A DNA stretch of 64,000 nucleotides from Amphirosellinia nigrospora (Eukaryota; Ascomycota; Sordariomycetes; Xylariales; Xylariaceae): positions 6,297,569-6,361,568 of the forward strand of contig SCHM01000002.1 in assembly GCA_004123355.1 (NCBI GenBank). Reading direction: 5' to 3'. Numbering within the stretch: position 1 is the stretch's first letter; every line of letters begins with the position of its first letter. This document shows positions 35,142 through 45,243 of this stretch, in pieces. The notes under the pieces are model-generated. The model searched no databases. It saw nothing but the letters and a program-made list of their open reading frames with translations, and was not told where the DNA came from. The position numbers were made by a program, and so were the translations under genes.

Positions 35142-36648
35142 TCATCCTCGCTCTTCCGCTTCCTCTGAATTAGCCCCGATAGGTTGTTCGCTGCCCCGAG
35201 AGGAACTAGAGCTCAGTTGATCCGCTATAACCTTTTCGCCATCCACAGGTAATGCCCAGTTCTCGCCATGTTCACCTCGCTAGTCCACCTCGATGTGCTA
35301 GCAATCGCGTGCTCGAGGCTTTTGAACTCGAGGTGGAGCAGCAACTCTATGGCCCTCCTGTAACCGTTTTCGTCAAGTACCACCTGCCCTCGTCCTGCCT
35401 CAGGCCAATAATAATAGGGTGTCTCGATTCGATCAGGGTATTTTACACGATGAGTCTTTACTCGGGGTTCTCGAGGGATGATGGGCCCCTCAGTATTTTC
35501 TTGGCTTTACGTCTTCGCCTTGGCAACTTTGAGCTTGCAGTAGTTACTTTTGAGGGAGATGAGGTCGATATTTCTCGGGAGGCAGTATTTTGAAGATCAT
35601 CTGTCTGTGTTAAAGGATGCTGGTTCAATGGGGCCGTTGAAGCAGTAGGTGGCTCAAACACGAGCCACATAAATCCAGTCATTCGTCCGCTCGAACACTC
35701 TTGCCGAAAAGCCATCATCTCCCAGAACTGGTCGAGCGTCCTGGGGGTCTTCCAACCGCCCAGTAACTTGGCCTTGTCTGAAGTAGACTCCTCTAATTCC
35801 TCTATAAAACGTGCCTTGGGGTCATCCGGATACGTCGGAATAAGACATCTAGGCGGGACACTACCATAATCTACGGCATCTTTGGTATATGGGCTTATCA
35901 GTTCGAGGGGATGACCCAGTGACCAATTGAGTTTTGCGTCTTCTGTCTTGGGTATGAAGGCGCGGCTTTCGTAATCATCGAGTCCGGGTATAACCAGGTA
36001 CCCGTGGATGCGACTCCAATTTGTAGCTGAGTGGCTTCGAAATTCATCTTGAAGGAGGGGATTCAGTACTCTACACCACCATTTAATCAGACCCCCATCG
36101 TCAAGAATATGCTTCTTATCATTCTTCACACTTCCTGGGAAGATGTATTGGGATTGCGCACGAGCGAAGAGGTTAACAACTAGTTGTTTCGAAGGTCGTG
36201 CTCGATGTTCGACGAGGAAGTCCAAGAAAGCTACGGTGACGGCTCGAATGGGCGAGCAGCCCTTGGGCGTTAATTGGAGGTGTAAGTATCCGGTAGAGTC
36301 GGCCTTAGCAACGAATATAGTAGTGGAAAAGGTCGTGGTATATATGTAGACTTCCAAGGCTAGGGCTAGGACATCCTTGGCCTTTGTCGGATCGGCGACG
36401 GACACAGCGAGAAAGTGTTTTTCGCAATATGTCTTCAAAGGCTTGCTCGGGCGCTTTTCGGCGGTCGCGTTTAGAGCCGGGGGATAACAAAGTGCTTCGG
36501 TGGCTGTAGGTGTGGTGGACAAGTGCCAGGCGGTATAATGCGAATCCTTGGGCAGAGCTTGCGCCAACGCTTTCACGAGCGGGCTGTCTTGATTTCGCGA
36601 ACTGCGGAGTACTTCATTACTCATTGTTCCCGAAGTTGGAATATTCAA
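35142..36648 (-). CDS. RTT109: histone H3-K56 acetyltransferase Rtt109
   Basis: Rtt109 acetylates newly made histone H3 (K56, and N-terminal lysines with Vps75) and supports replication-coupled nucleosome assembly. The fungal-specific fold is clear: LAQALPKD near the start, TYCEKHFLAVSV, FSTTIFVAKADSTGY, VEHRARPSKQLVVNLFARAQSQYIFPGS, ILDDGGLIKWWCRVLNPLL and YLVIPGLDDYESRAFIP. Beyond the first stop at 35458 another frame supplies VKYPDRIETPYYYWPEAG and a helix rich in Leu (RAIELLLHLEFKSLEHAI), both expected in Rtt109. One extra base in the G4 run 35464-35467 joins them. A second added base at TT 35260-35261 gives NWALPVDGEKVIADQL. The first ATG at 36648 and a second at codon 9 are both plausible starts. 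The Lys/Arg-rich stretch PRRRRKAKK fits the known basic tail. Confidence 0.92.
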
Positions 36649-37245
36649 AGCCCCCGTCCGAAGTGTGTTTAATCTGTAGTTGTAGCAGTTATGGATATAG
36701 ATGTGTCCGGTACACTGCGCACTGCAATGGGTAGTTACCTGTTAGCCATAGAGCAATGCAGTAATGTACCGCACAACCTAAAGGTAAGGATTCTTGAAAG
36801 AGGTCGTATATATGCTGTCCCACAAACGCTGGAAGTTTCTGATCCCGAGGTGGAGTATGAATTGACAGTAGGTAGAACGGAATTTGAGGAGGATTGAATC
36901 TACAGTTGTTGCTGCGATTGATGGTGGCATGAAGCACTATACCAGCTTGACGCGTTGGGGCGATTGAAAGCGTGTTAATAGATACCTACCTACTAACCTA
37001 AGCCAGTAGCATACTAGTTTAGGTACCTACCTAGGTGCTGTAAGACTTAGGTACGTACTTGTGGGGTTACATGTGTATGTAATGAAGTAAACAGGCGGGG
37101 CTATCGCTCGCAAACTCTGATTGGCCGCATAGCTCAAAAACGCCCACGCTGTAAAAAAAGTTACTGAAGCACTCTAAACAACCGCCACACGATTCCTGTT
37201 ACTATCGTCAGCCGTCTCAATGCGATAGAGGCCGTTACCGTCTCA
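36649..37245. other. divergent promoter region RTT109 / mL57
   Basis: About 600 bp between outward-facing start codons. It contains a cluster of TAGGTACCTACCTAGG-type repeats at about 36980-37060 and a CCAAT-like ATTGG near 37120. The small open frame at 36691-36897 has no recognisable domain and probably is not a gene. Confidence 0.45.
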
Positions 37246-38136
37246 ATGGCCTCAAAAATTTCCCGATCCGCTACGAGCTTGTCAAGACAAGCACTAAGAC
37301 ACCATAGGAGGCGAAACGTAGCCGCGATAGCAGAAGCCCATCCCGTAGCCTCCCCCACTTCGCGAACATTTGCAACATCGATATCTAGATCTTCAGCAGC
37401 CACCGCTGAGGCGCCACGATGGAGCTATACACCTGAGCGTATGAAAGCGCCCTTCTCTCCTCATATCATAAAGGACCCTTCGCGCTCGGTGTGGCGCTCC
37501 AACGAGGACCCGCAGAGGCTAGACGCCGCGTTAAACACTTTCCTTGGTCGCGATGGTGAGAGGATGCTGCCCGATGAACTGAAGTGGCTGGCTGTGACGC
37601 ACAAGAGTTTTGATCAGGGCAGGAGAGGGTTCAATGACCGTCTGGCTTTTCTTGGTATGGTTAGGTGGCCTGCGAGTGCGAGTCTCGGCTGACATGTGGC
37701 CGTCAGGTCGACAAATATGCATCCTCGAAGCGACAGAATCTATAATCACCTCGCCCTCGAAGGACGACCTAATTGTTGCCGACCCATTTGCCGATAGGCG
37801 ACAGCCCGTTGCCGACCCGGCCCTTCGGAGCCTGGACAATCTATGCCAACGCCAGCCTAACGATATTTTCACACTAGAGAAGTTGGCAAAACTCGCCGTA
37901 GACACGGGCTTGGCGGAGGTGGTCAGATGGAAACCCCGGATGGTAAGCCGAGTATGTCGTTATTGTTCAATCACAAAATGCTGACATGCACCTAGCCTGA
38001 GAACCTAATAGGATCAGGCTTTAACGCAGTCATATCTGGTGCTGTCTATGCTCTAGTAGGCGCTATCGCTTTACAAAATGGAGGAAAGGCTGCAAGCAAA
38101 ATCGTTCACGAAAGGATATTAAGGAAGGTTCGGTAA
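37246..38136 (+). CDS. MRPL15: mitochondrial large-subunit ribosomal protein mL57 (RNase III-like fold)
   Basis: Three exons, 37246-37654, 37707-37942 and 37996-38136, with introns of 52 and 53 bp. They give about 261 residues with no frameshift. The start MASKISRSATSLSRQALRHHRRR is a strong matrix-targeting sequence. The core reads LDAALNTFLGRDGERMLPDELKWLAVTHKSFDQGRRGFNDRLAFLGRQ, recalling the RNase III signature helix but without its catalytic acids. The C-terminus (GSGFNAVISGAVYALVGAIALQNGG) matches the dimer-like half of yeast Mrpl15. This is a structural component of the fungal mitoribosome. Its intactness is useful as a contrast with the broken neighbours. It shares a promoter region with RTT109. 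Confidence 0.8.
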
Positions 38137-38766
38137 TAGAACATCATCAACTAACCGTGCATATCATACCCATCGACCATTGTAGAAATATGTATAAACA
38201 AACAACTGTATAGTGAATCATGACACAGAGCATCTCCATGCCACACGATAGATGAACCAAAATACAGAAGCCAGAGTATGTGCCTACCTTTCATGTTTTA
38301 GCAAGGCAAACAAACGCGGCACGGTACAAATCTCGATCAGGATGGCGATCAATTTGTGTCGCGAAGCCTTATGTAATGCTAAGTGCGGCTGGCTGCCTAC
38401 CTACTATCTAGGTGATAGGCCACATCGAGCCTCTAAATATACGCCTGCTTTACTAGGTATAATTAATACTCTTTGGTCAATAACAGGTCCATATCTGCTA
38501 AGACACTTAGGCAAAACATCCGTCTCCCAAGCTACGCATCTATCACATGACAGACGGTGATACAGTGTTTTTATATTTAACACGGTGTTGTTAGACTGTA
38601 TACTTATAGCTTCACCTAATCTTAAAACCCGTGACTACATCATATTCTCATGACCACAGCAACCGCCTTGCAATGAGGAGTATCTCTTGGACGAACATCT
38701 CAGGCCCTCTCCTGCCTATCATCAACATAAATCCCCGATAAAAGTTAGACGCAGAGACTTGGTCGG
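38137..38766. other. spacer
   Basis: About 630 bp, AT-rich, without a recognisable gene. The plus-strand frame at 38252-38560 looks random. Confidence 0.4.
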
Positions 38767-39898
38767 ATGGCACGCTTCAAAATTAGCCAACCTCTGGTTC
38801 ACCAGCTACCCATCCACTATTTGCTAATCATACCGGTGCTCATCGCCGTCTTGGCAACGATTTTCCTCACCACACACGGCGATGTGAACATCCCGCTACT
38901 CTATTCGCAATGCCATGCGAGGTCGCGGCTACCGGCGCTATCGCATATCCCCGTCCTAGGCGCACCAGCATGCTTCCTCGTCTCGGCCTTCATGTTCGCC
39001 ACCGCCTCTATGCGCGGGGTTGCCCAACTTGGCGTTTTCCTATCCTTTCTCGCGGCCTTGCTCACTGTTTGCCGCGTGGAAGCCGCCAGGGCGTGCAATC
39101 AGCGAAGCTTGAACGTTCGCTTTCCCACCCTCAGTTGGTTGGCATTCAATCTCGTCGGCGGGACGTTCATCTGGGACCTCTGGATCATTCCTGCTTTCCT
39201 TAAACACGCTAAGGACTTGAGGCTCGAAAGGGTGAAGGAAGATGCACTTGAATCTGGACAAGAGAATGGGGGCTCGTTCGATGAGGAAGAGCGCGTCATG
39301 CTGGAGCGGAGCTTTCTCACTAGGGCCGATGTCTACGCCATCCCTTTGGCAGTGGCGATTGGGTTCATCGTCCCTAGTGTCCTGATGCTCGTCTTCAAAG
39401 ATGCTGCGCCCGTCATCGTCTGGCTTTTCTTTCCGTTGTGGGTGGCTTTGTGCATTTGGCTATCAAGTTCGCGGCTGTTAAGCTACTAAGGGTTGATGGT
39501 CCGCTTAATCTCGAGTCTCACCCGCCTTCGGTAACGCTCGTATACGCCCTACCCTTCGTCGCCTCGCTCCTTACGCACGCCCTCTTCATCTGGAATTTGT
39601 TCTACCAGAATGACGGCCGAGAGATGACACGCTCAGCTCTCAAGTTTATCGAGATCGACTTCGTATTCGTTGGTGCTTCGATACTGTATTGGGTCTTTGC
39701 CGAGTCCGGTCCTGTGCCTGCTGGGCTGATGCTGGTATTTACCGTGTTTTGGGGCCTGGGGCTGCGCTCTGTCTCACTTGGATAATCCGGGAGAAGGCAA
39801 TCTGTGCGTTCGCAGCCTCCGGGGAGGAAGATGGATCTGACGAGGAATCAGATGGGGATGATAGTACTGTACATGAAGATACACCACTGCTAACCTGA
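38767..39898 (+). CDS. unrecognised polytopic membrane protein
   Basis: I do not recognise this family. The protein (about 375 residues once shifts are repaired) has around eight hydrophobic segments. Examples are LLIIPVLIAVLATIFLTTHG near residues 20-40, VLGAPACFLVSAFMFATASM, LGVFLSFLAALLTV, LVGGTFIWDLWIIPAFL, YAIPLAVAIGFIVPSVLMLV and VIVWLFFPLWVGF. Two more follow around SVTLVYALPFVASLLTHAL and IEIDFVFVGASILYWVF. A cytosolic acidic loop (EDALESGQENGGSFDEEE) splits the halves, and the tail is strongly acidic and ends DTPLLT, which recalls vacuolar or endosomal sorting tails. Frames must be joined at GG 39444-39445 and G4 39751-39754, each by one added base. A biosynthetic membrane cyclase or a transporter cannot be told apart. 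Confidence 0.65.
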
Positions 39899-40773
39899 TC
39901 CTGCAACTTAATAAAGTAATTAAACAATAAATTCACCGCGGTAATTTAAAACTCAGAGCACGTTATCGGTTACAAACGTTCTCTCGGTCTTTCCAGTGGG
40001 TTGGTACGTACGCTATCAAGGAAACCAAGCGTACAACGGTAACCGCTCTAATGAGATAGAACCAGTGACCCAAGCAAGTTCGCAGGTCGAGAATCAAAGG
40101 TGATATCAATTAACTTGCATATCATTTATGATAGTACGGTGAGAAAAAATCCATTCGAAAACGTGAAAAGGTCCTTCATCATAAAACCTTTAAGCCAACG
40201 ATGAATTGCTTTACGCGTTGATAATTAGTACAGTTGACATTGAATTCAGACACCTGATAGTCCACGTAATCTCACTTTTCTTTCATTTCTCTATGTTGAT
40301 GACTCGTTATTAGAGCCTATACCTCTAAGTAGGAGTTAATAATTAATAGCACGTGGATAGTTTTATATTCACGACACCGCATTATTGCCCCTCAACAAAC
40401 CCATTTGGAGGCATCTCGCTCGTTAAAAAAAACCGAATAACGGCTTATATTTCTACGCTGAGTTTTTACTGAAGCAGTTACCTCATTGTCTCTCAGCATT
40501 ACCCCCAGTGTGCTACCAACTAGGGTTGGGAATTCTACTACACGGTTGCCACAGCCACAGCCACCGCTTCACAGCTTCTGCTATACCCGTACTGTATGCT
40601 TCTCTACCTGTCTTTCTGGTAACCTCGATTTCGAAATCTGGCACATTTGGCACCGCTTTAGTTAATTTCTCGTTGCACATTCCTTTCTGTATCCTCGTGC
40701 ATGGAACCGCAGCCACACTCTTCGCAGCAACTTTCGTCAGTTACCAAAACTACTACATCACGCTATCCTCGTC
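39899..40773. other. AT-rich spacer
   Basis: About 875 bp with no recognisable gene. It is AT-rich with many short direct A/T tracts. A 113-codon frame overlaps the start of the next gene in another phase and is not convincing. Confidence 0.4.
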
Positions 40774-41514
40774 ATGGCCCGGAAACGTAAAGATAATGCG
40801 CCCAGACAGCCTAAATCTGGTACTATCCCATGTTGCCTCCGTTGTATGATGCCAACTGAAGGCAGTAAGCTATTCGGATTTTTTGGTCCAAAACGAAGGG
40901 AGTCCTAACACCTTATTTAGTGACCTATCCGTCTGAGGAACGCCTTATGCACAACTTAACCGCGAAGAGCGTGTTACCAATGCGCTACAGTCACGCGGCT
41001 ACCTGCTGTCATCCGGGTCCGTCATGCAAGCCTTCGTCGACATCTTTCGAAGCGCCAGCCCCCTCGTCCACAAGGCGCGCGCACAGGGCTTCAGTCTCTG
41101 GGACGCCCTCCCCTGGGTGCAGCGCGAGAGCAATTGGGCGCATAGCCTACCCGAGGCCATTTTCTCGAGCTATTTACGTGCTTGGTAGAGGCTCGTCGAG
41201 AGTGGCTGAAGAACACGACGCCCGATCTGTCTAAGCAAGATAATAATTGGTTTGTGCAGGCGATCGATGTGTTTCGCCGAGACGTCGGTGACTGCCCGAA
41301 AGACGGCGATAATAGTGGCGGCGATCATGTGTCGTGGATCCTTGTCGACGCGGTCTTTTTCAACGAGCTGGCTGGAGGTTTCGATCAAGATGAGGATGAG
41401 GTCGAGGATACCCAGGTGAAGGACGCGGAGGATGCTGAGGCAGATGACGGGGAGGAGTTTAATCCGTATAAGACCGATGGAGTCATCGCTCAGGTCGTTC
41501 CGCCGATGAAATGA
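40774..41514 (+). CDS. hypothetical protein with acidic C-terminus
   Basis: A possible first exon (40774-40864, MARKRKDNAPRQPKSG ... PCCLRC) is followed by a likely intron ending CCTAACACCTTATTTAG at 40920. A second exon runs to 41514. The second part reads QLNREERVTNALQSRGYLLS, VDIFRSASPLVHKARAQG, LWDALPWVQRESNWAHSLPE and WLKNTTPDLSKQDNNWFVQ. It ends with an Asp/Glu-rich stretch (GGFDQDEDEVEDTQ) and a terminal IAQVVPPMK. The regular Trp and charged-residue pattern shows it is a real coding region. Two one-base corrections are needed (TT 40945-40946, GG 41184-41185). I do not recognise the family and suggest no function; the first exon is the least certain part. Confidence 0.5.
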
Positions 41515-42746
41515 ATGCGAACCAAGAAGAAAGACAAGGCGTAAACGCAAGTTACAAGCCAACTTCTCTCCCGCATCATGGCCGTGACTTTACGGCTGAG
41601 TATAAGCTTCAACCTGTAGAACCAATTATTCTCTATCAACTCTAATTTTCCATAGGCAAATACAAACGCAGAGAGGAAGCGCCCTTCGGTTAATTCTCAA
41701 ATATGCAAATCGTTTGTCTTCTTAGGCTTATAGATAGTACTTTAAAATCATGTTACGTACGGTTCAAGCAAAAGCATACATAGGTACGTCCAGCCTCAAC
41801 AACCGATGGGCCTGTAACAAGAGCTTGGGTATGGCTTCAACTGAATAATAATCAACTGTGGTTTCAGGGGTGCCATATCTTTTCTTCATCCCCAGGCAGG
41901 ATGATTCCGTGCCTTTTATGCTCGGAATATTCTCTCATCTATCTTACAGCCTCGTGGACCTCCGTAGACCTCTATAGCCGGAGTCTGTGTATTTCGGGGA
42001 TCTATCTTGGTGTTCGGTGAATGACTGAGGTTCGCGAGACTCGGGCGACTCGGGCGATTGCAATAGCCTCGTAGGGTAGGATTCAGCGACATCCGTGTGA
42101 CAGTCCTTGACTGGCGTTCGAGCAAGAAAATATGTAATATATCAGGCTCAAATTAAGGAACACGCAACTTGGGGGAGTGTAACCTTGGTCTCGACCGTGA
42201 TGTCAAAGGACAAAGTGTCAAGGCCTCGCGGTTCGGTTCAGGGGCTGATTCCGTTAATAAACCAGCTCCTCGATATATAAATATATTCCATTTACCCCTC
42301 GGGTCTTTGGTCTCAAGATGCTCGAGTGAGGCCTGTGTAGATAAGGCCTAAGGGGTCTGGGGGATGTATCGTGGGATCATGGGGTTAGTCAACGTTGAGA
42401 TGTCCAATGGTAGCAAAGGCTTTTCAAAAGAAAGGATCGCAAATCTCACAGTTTCTAAACATGGTCGTTTCTATTTAGCTGTACCGATATATCATAATCA
42501 CTATTCCTTCCTTCTTCCCTTTATAACAGCATGCCGATCAAAGAATTGCCAGCACAAGTCTGTTGACACAATTTGTGGTTTCTGAAGTGACATTCTTTCT
42601 CTCAATGTATACACTCAGAATCTACGTAGAACAAAAGATATGAACAGCCGCTCCAACAACAGGGAGGGACATCACGGAGCGGCTTCACGGAGCGGCTAAG
42701 CTAAGGTGACAAGTTGAGGCAAAAAATCAGCAAAAAGGATGGTATA
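41515..42746. other. gene-free spacer
   Basis: About 1.2 kb without a recognisable gene. It contains short tandem-like words (actcgggcg twice near 42035-42052; cggagcggct repeated near 42675-42705), probably of no consequence. Confidence 0.4.
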
Positions 42747-42763
42747 GGAGGAATTGAACCTCC
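42747..42763 (-). repeat. orphan tRNA T-arm next to tRNA-Ala
   Basis: On the minus strand a perfect 5-bp stem with a 7-base loop (GGAGG-TTCAATT-CCTCC) lies five bases beyond the 3' end of tRNA-Ala. It matches the Pol III B-box consensus. It is followed by TATACCA-like bases as in an acceptor 3' strand. No matching 5' half exists, so it is a tRNA fragment. The first strong T-run on this strand (five T, plus-strand 42732-42736) lies beyond it. Confidence 0.6.
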
Positions 42764-42768
42764 GATGA

Positions 42769-42840
42769 TGGACTCGCGGGGAATCGAACCCCGGACCACT
42801 CCCATGCTAAGGGAGTATTATACCACTAAACCACAAGCCC
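42769..42840 (-). tRNA. tRNA-Ala (AGC)
   Basis: A 72-base gene folds into a full cloverleaf. The acceptor stem GGGCTTG pairs with CGAGTCC (two G-U pairs) and has discriminator A. The D-arm carries the A-box TGGTTTAGTGG. The anticodon stem CTCCC/GGGAG encloses the loop TTAGCAT, giving anticodon AGC. The T-arm CGGGG-TTCGATT-CCCCG carries the B-box. There is no intron. It decodes GCU, and GCC after A34-to-inosine editing, as is usual for eukaryotic tRNA-Ala. It lies 162 bp from the MITE at 43003. Confidence 0.93.
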
Positions 42841-43002
42841 CATGCTTTTGATTGGACCATGAAAAGTGAATCTATATGATTGAGCAGAGATGGAAATTTT
42901 ACAACCAAGCAAAGGGAACACCAAATTGTACTGGTTTCGTGCGCGCTAAACCGTTTTCGGTTGGTGCCTAGATTAGCTGCTTAAAGTGTTCTAGATCCAG
43001 TA

Positions 43003-43407
43003 CCCGTATGGACCCACACTCCACACAAAAGCAGGAGTGGTCACTGACCCTTTAGTATGGGTCTTTGACCTGCGATTAACCAGTCGACCTGCGATTTTTC
43101 GTTATTACTTCGAAATAGGTGAGGGCATTGCTAAAACTAAGGTAGTACTTGGTATCTATAAAATCGTGTTAATATACTAAACAATAATCTTAAATTTTTA
43201 TTTCGAAAAGTCGCAAGTTGACTTTAGTAGCCACCTGGGCAGTTCTGTAGCCCTAGACCTCTTCTATTTGACGCGAAAGTAGAAATACATGGGTTTTAGG
43301 TATATTTTGTATAGTAGATTATGTAGCCGCGCTATCGTAGGTCAACTGGTCAATCGCAGGTCAAAGACACCACTCCTGCTTTTGTGTGGAGTGTGGGTCC
43401 ATACGGG
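43003..43407. mobile_element. MITE with long terminal inverted repeats and TA target duplication
   Basis: The ends are exact inverted copies: the first ~39 bases from 43003 (CCCGTATGGACCCACACTCC ...) equal the reverse complement of the last ~39 bases before 43407. After a 19-20 base insertion in the left arm, the match resumes for another ~35 bases (GTCTTTGACCTGCGATT with few differences). The flanks are TA at 43001-43002 and TA at 43408-43409, the target duplication of the Tc1/mariner superfamily. The interior (~230 bp) is AT-rich and holds no transposase, so this is a non-autonomous element of 405 bp. It sits 17 bp past the stop codon of the dUTPase-fold gene. Confidence 0.88.
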
Positions 43408-43425
43408 TATTTTCTTTTGGCAAAT

Positions 43426-43946
43426 TCAACCTTCTACAGCAGGTCCGTCACGTCCGAAACTATTGACTGAATTCTGGTAAACCCCACGGTAACCCTCAAC
43501 CGTTTCTTCTAATCTATGCAACACGATCTGTCCCAACTTCGCGTTCTTGTGTACAACGATCCCGTTTGGGTTCCGTACGTCCAGCAGCGCACCAAGGGCG
43601 CCCTCATACCCAGCGTCTATCACGCCCGCCGTGAGCGCTGCGCCTGAGCGCCATAGCGAAGACCTAACGAAGATCTGGCCCATACAATCTAGCGGGATAC
43701 AACATGTCTCGTTGAATTCAACCAGATACGCGCCCTGGGCAGTTTGATCGCCTCAGCCGTGCCGCTAAAGTTTAGTTCAGAGGTGCGGGCAGCCTGCCGA
43801 GACGAATTGTCGAAGTCAATCGTTGCTGGCGATGTCCATTTAAGAACGCGCTGTAGGGAGAGGTCGACCCCGCATGGTTGCACTTGTTGGCTGGATCGCA
43901 AGTTTCGCACTATTAACTGCTTGAAAATGGAGGCCCCGCTCAACAT
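43426..43946 (-). CDS. dUTPase/dCTP-deaminase-fold protein
   Basis: Two overlapping frames join into one protein of about 174 residues. It starts MLSGASIFKQLIVRNLR and contains VQPCGVDLSLQRVLKW, the uridine-pocket loop LPRGAYLVEFNET, MGQIFVRSSLWRSGAAL, the central signature TAGVIDAGYEGALGALLDV and HKNAKLGQIVLHRLEE. It finishes with GYRGVYQNS, a flexible C-terminal motif. These are the conserved segments of the dUTPase/Dcd superfamily, which hydrolyses dUTP (or deaminates dCTP) to keep uracil out of DNA. Whether this is the main cellular dUTPase cannot be told. One base is missing in the run at plus-strand C3 43733-43735. A single ACGCG core at 44013-44017 lies about 70 bp upstream. The MITE ends just beyond the stop codon. 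Confidence 0.82.
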
Positions 43947-44261
43947 CGTGAATTCCAGATAGTCGTGTTTAATATTAGGCAGTTCACTTGTTTACTTGTA
44001 CTAGAAAGAATGACGCGGGTAGAGGATGTAGCAGTAGTCAGGGCTGGGAGATTCAGGTTAGTGCTGGAGGTTTGGCCGGGATAAATGTTATTACACCCGG
44101 ACGGTGATTCCTATTATCCCAGCTTAGAATTGAGATAGGATGGTTTGACATTATCACAGAGGAGCTATTCCTGTAGCATGAAACTTATGTGTATGTGGCG
44201 TGGAAAGTGCACATAGACATTTATTAGTTGATTTAGCGATTACATAAAAAAGAAGAAAAAT
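43947..44261. other. dUTPase-fold promoter spacer
   Basis: About 315 bp between the dUTPase-fold start and the tRNA-Arg 3' end. It carries an ACGCG core at 44013-44017. The A runs at 44246-44260 give T-runs on the minus strand that should end transcription of tRNA-Arg. Confidence 0.45.
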
Positions 44262-44334
44262 AACCTCGTGCGAGACTCGAACTCGCAGCCCCAAGATCAG
44301 AAATCTTGTGCGCTAGCCATTGCGCCAACGAGGC
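44262..44334 (-). tRNA. tRNA-Arg (UCU)
   Basis: A 73-base cloverleaf. The acceptor stem GCCTCGT pairs with ACGAGGT (terminal G-U pair). The D-arm is GCGC-AATGGCTA-GCGC with the A-box TGGCGCAATGG. The anticodon stem CAAGA/TCTTG has the loop TTTCTGA, anticodon UCU. The T-arm is GCGAG-TTCGAGT-CTCGC with the B-box. It has no intron and decodes AGA/AGG. Two T-runs follow on the minus strand. Confidence 0.92.
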
Positions 44335-45243
44335 ATAATAGTCAACTGATATAAGTTAAGCTATGAAGCACTGAGGATTTTCTAACTATGCATTAGCTGC
44401 TTGGTAGGCTATACTCTGCTCATGGCCACTTCTTGTCTCTCGATGTATTGCTAGCTTACCTAAAGTATCATTGCAGTGCCTCCCTCGCATTAGCCTTGAC
44501 ATAAATTAAACTGCCTTTTGGCATCCTTTAATAAGTTGAAGATTAACGTTAGAACTATTGTTACGGGTAAACTGGTCGCTCGTTCAGGTGAGCAAGAAAA
44601 TGATTGTAGTTGAGTAGAAATTTGATTGATTCTATCTACTAAATCATTTAACCTTAACCGTTATCAGTGAGGTCTAACAATTGGAACTATTTATTGAGAA
44701 CGTTCATATGCCTCAAGATTTCTAGAAATGGTATTTGCTCGAGGATATTGATGTTGAAACTGGCCAATCAGGATGGGGACAGTGCACTATCAACATCAGC
44801 AGAAATGTTCTTAGCGCGAACTCATGATGCATCGACTTGCTTACAAGATCGGACTATACCACAGCTCTATACCTCGGAAACTACTTGGATCGGATGCCTT
44901 TTATCAACCTTTGCGTTTACTGCAAAATACAAAGGAATGAAATGAAAGTAAGCAGGCCAAGGCTCGATTCAATATACTAAGCCCTTGGCAGCATCGTAAA
45001 TGGCAGGTAAATGTAGCATACACCATAAGGCGTGCACCTTGGCATGCAAAAGAACGCATGCTTGGTATCTTCTACCATGTAGGCCCTCCCCGATACGCTG
45101 GGCCATGTATAGAACCATGGATGCATATTGTTTCGCACGGGAAGACTATATATGTTCGACTTACCGCTGAATTCTCGTGCCTGGCCACCTCCGTTCTCCA
45201 GGAACACACCACCGAGTTGGTAGTGCTTAGGTGGAACACTAAA
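44335..45243. other. spacer upstream of DPP5
   Basis: About 900 bp of AT-leaning DNA with no recognisable gene. The 3' part is the likely promoter and leader of the peptidase gene. Confidence 0.4.
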
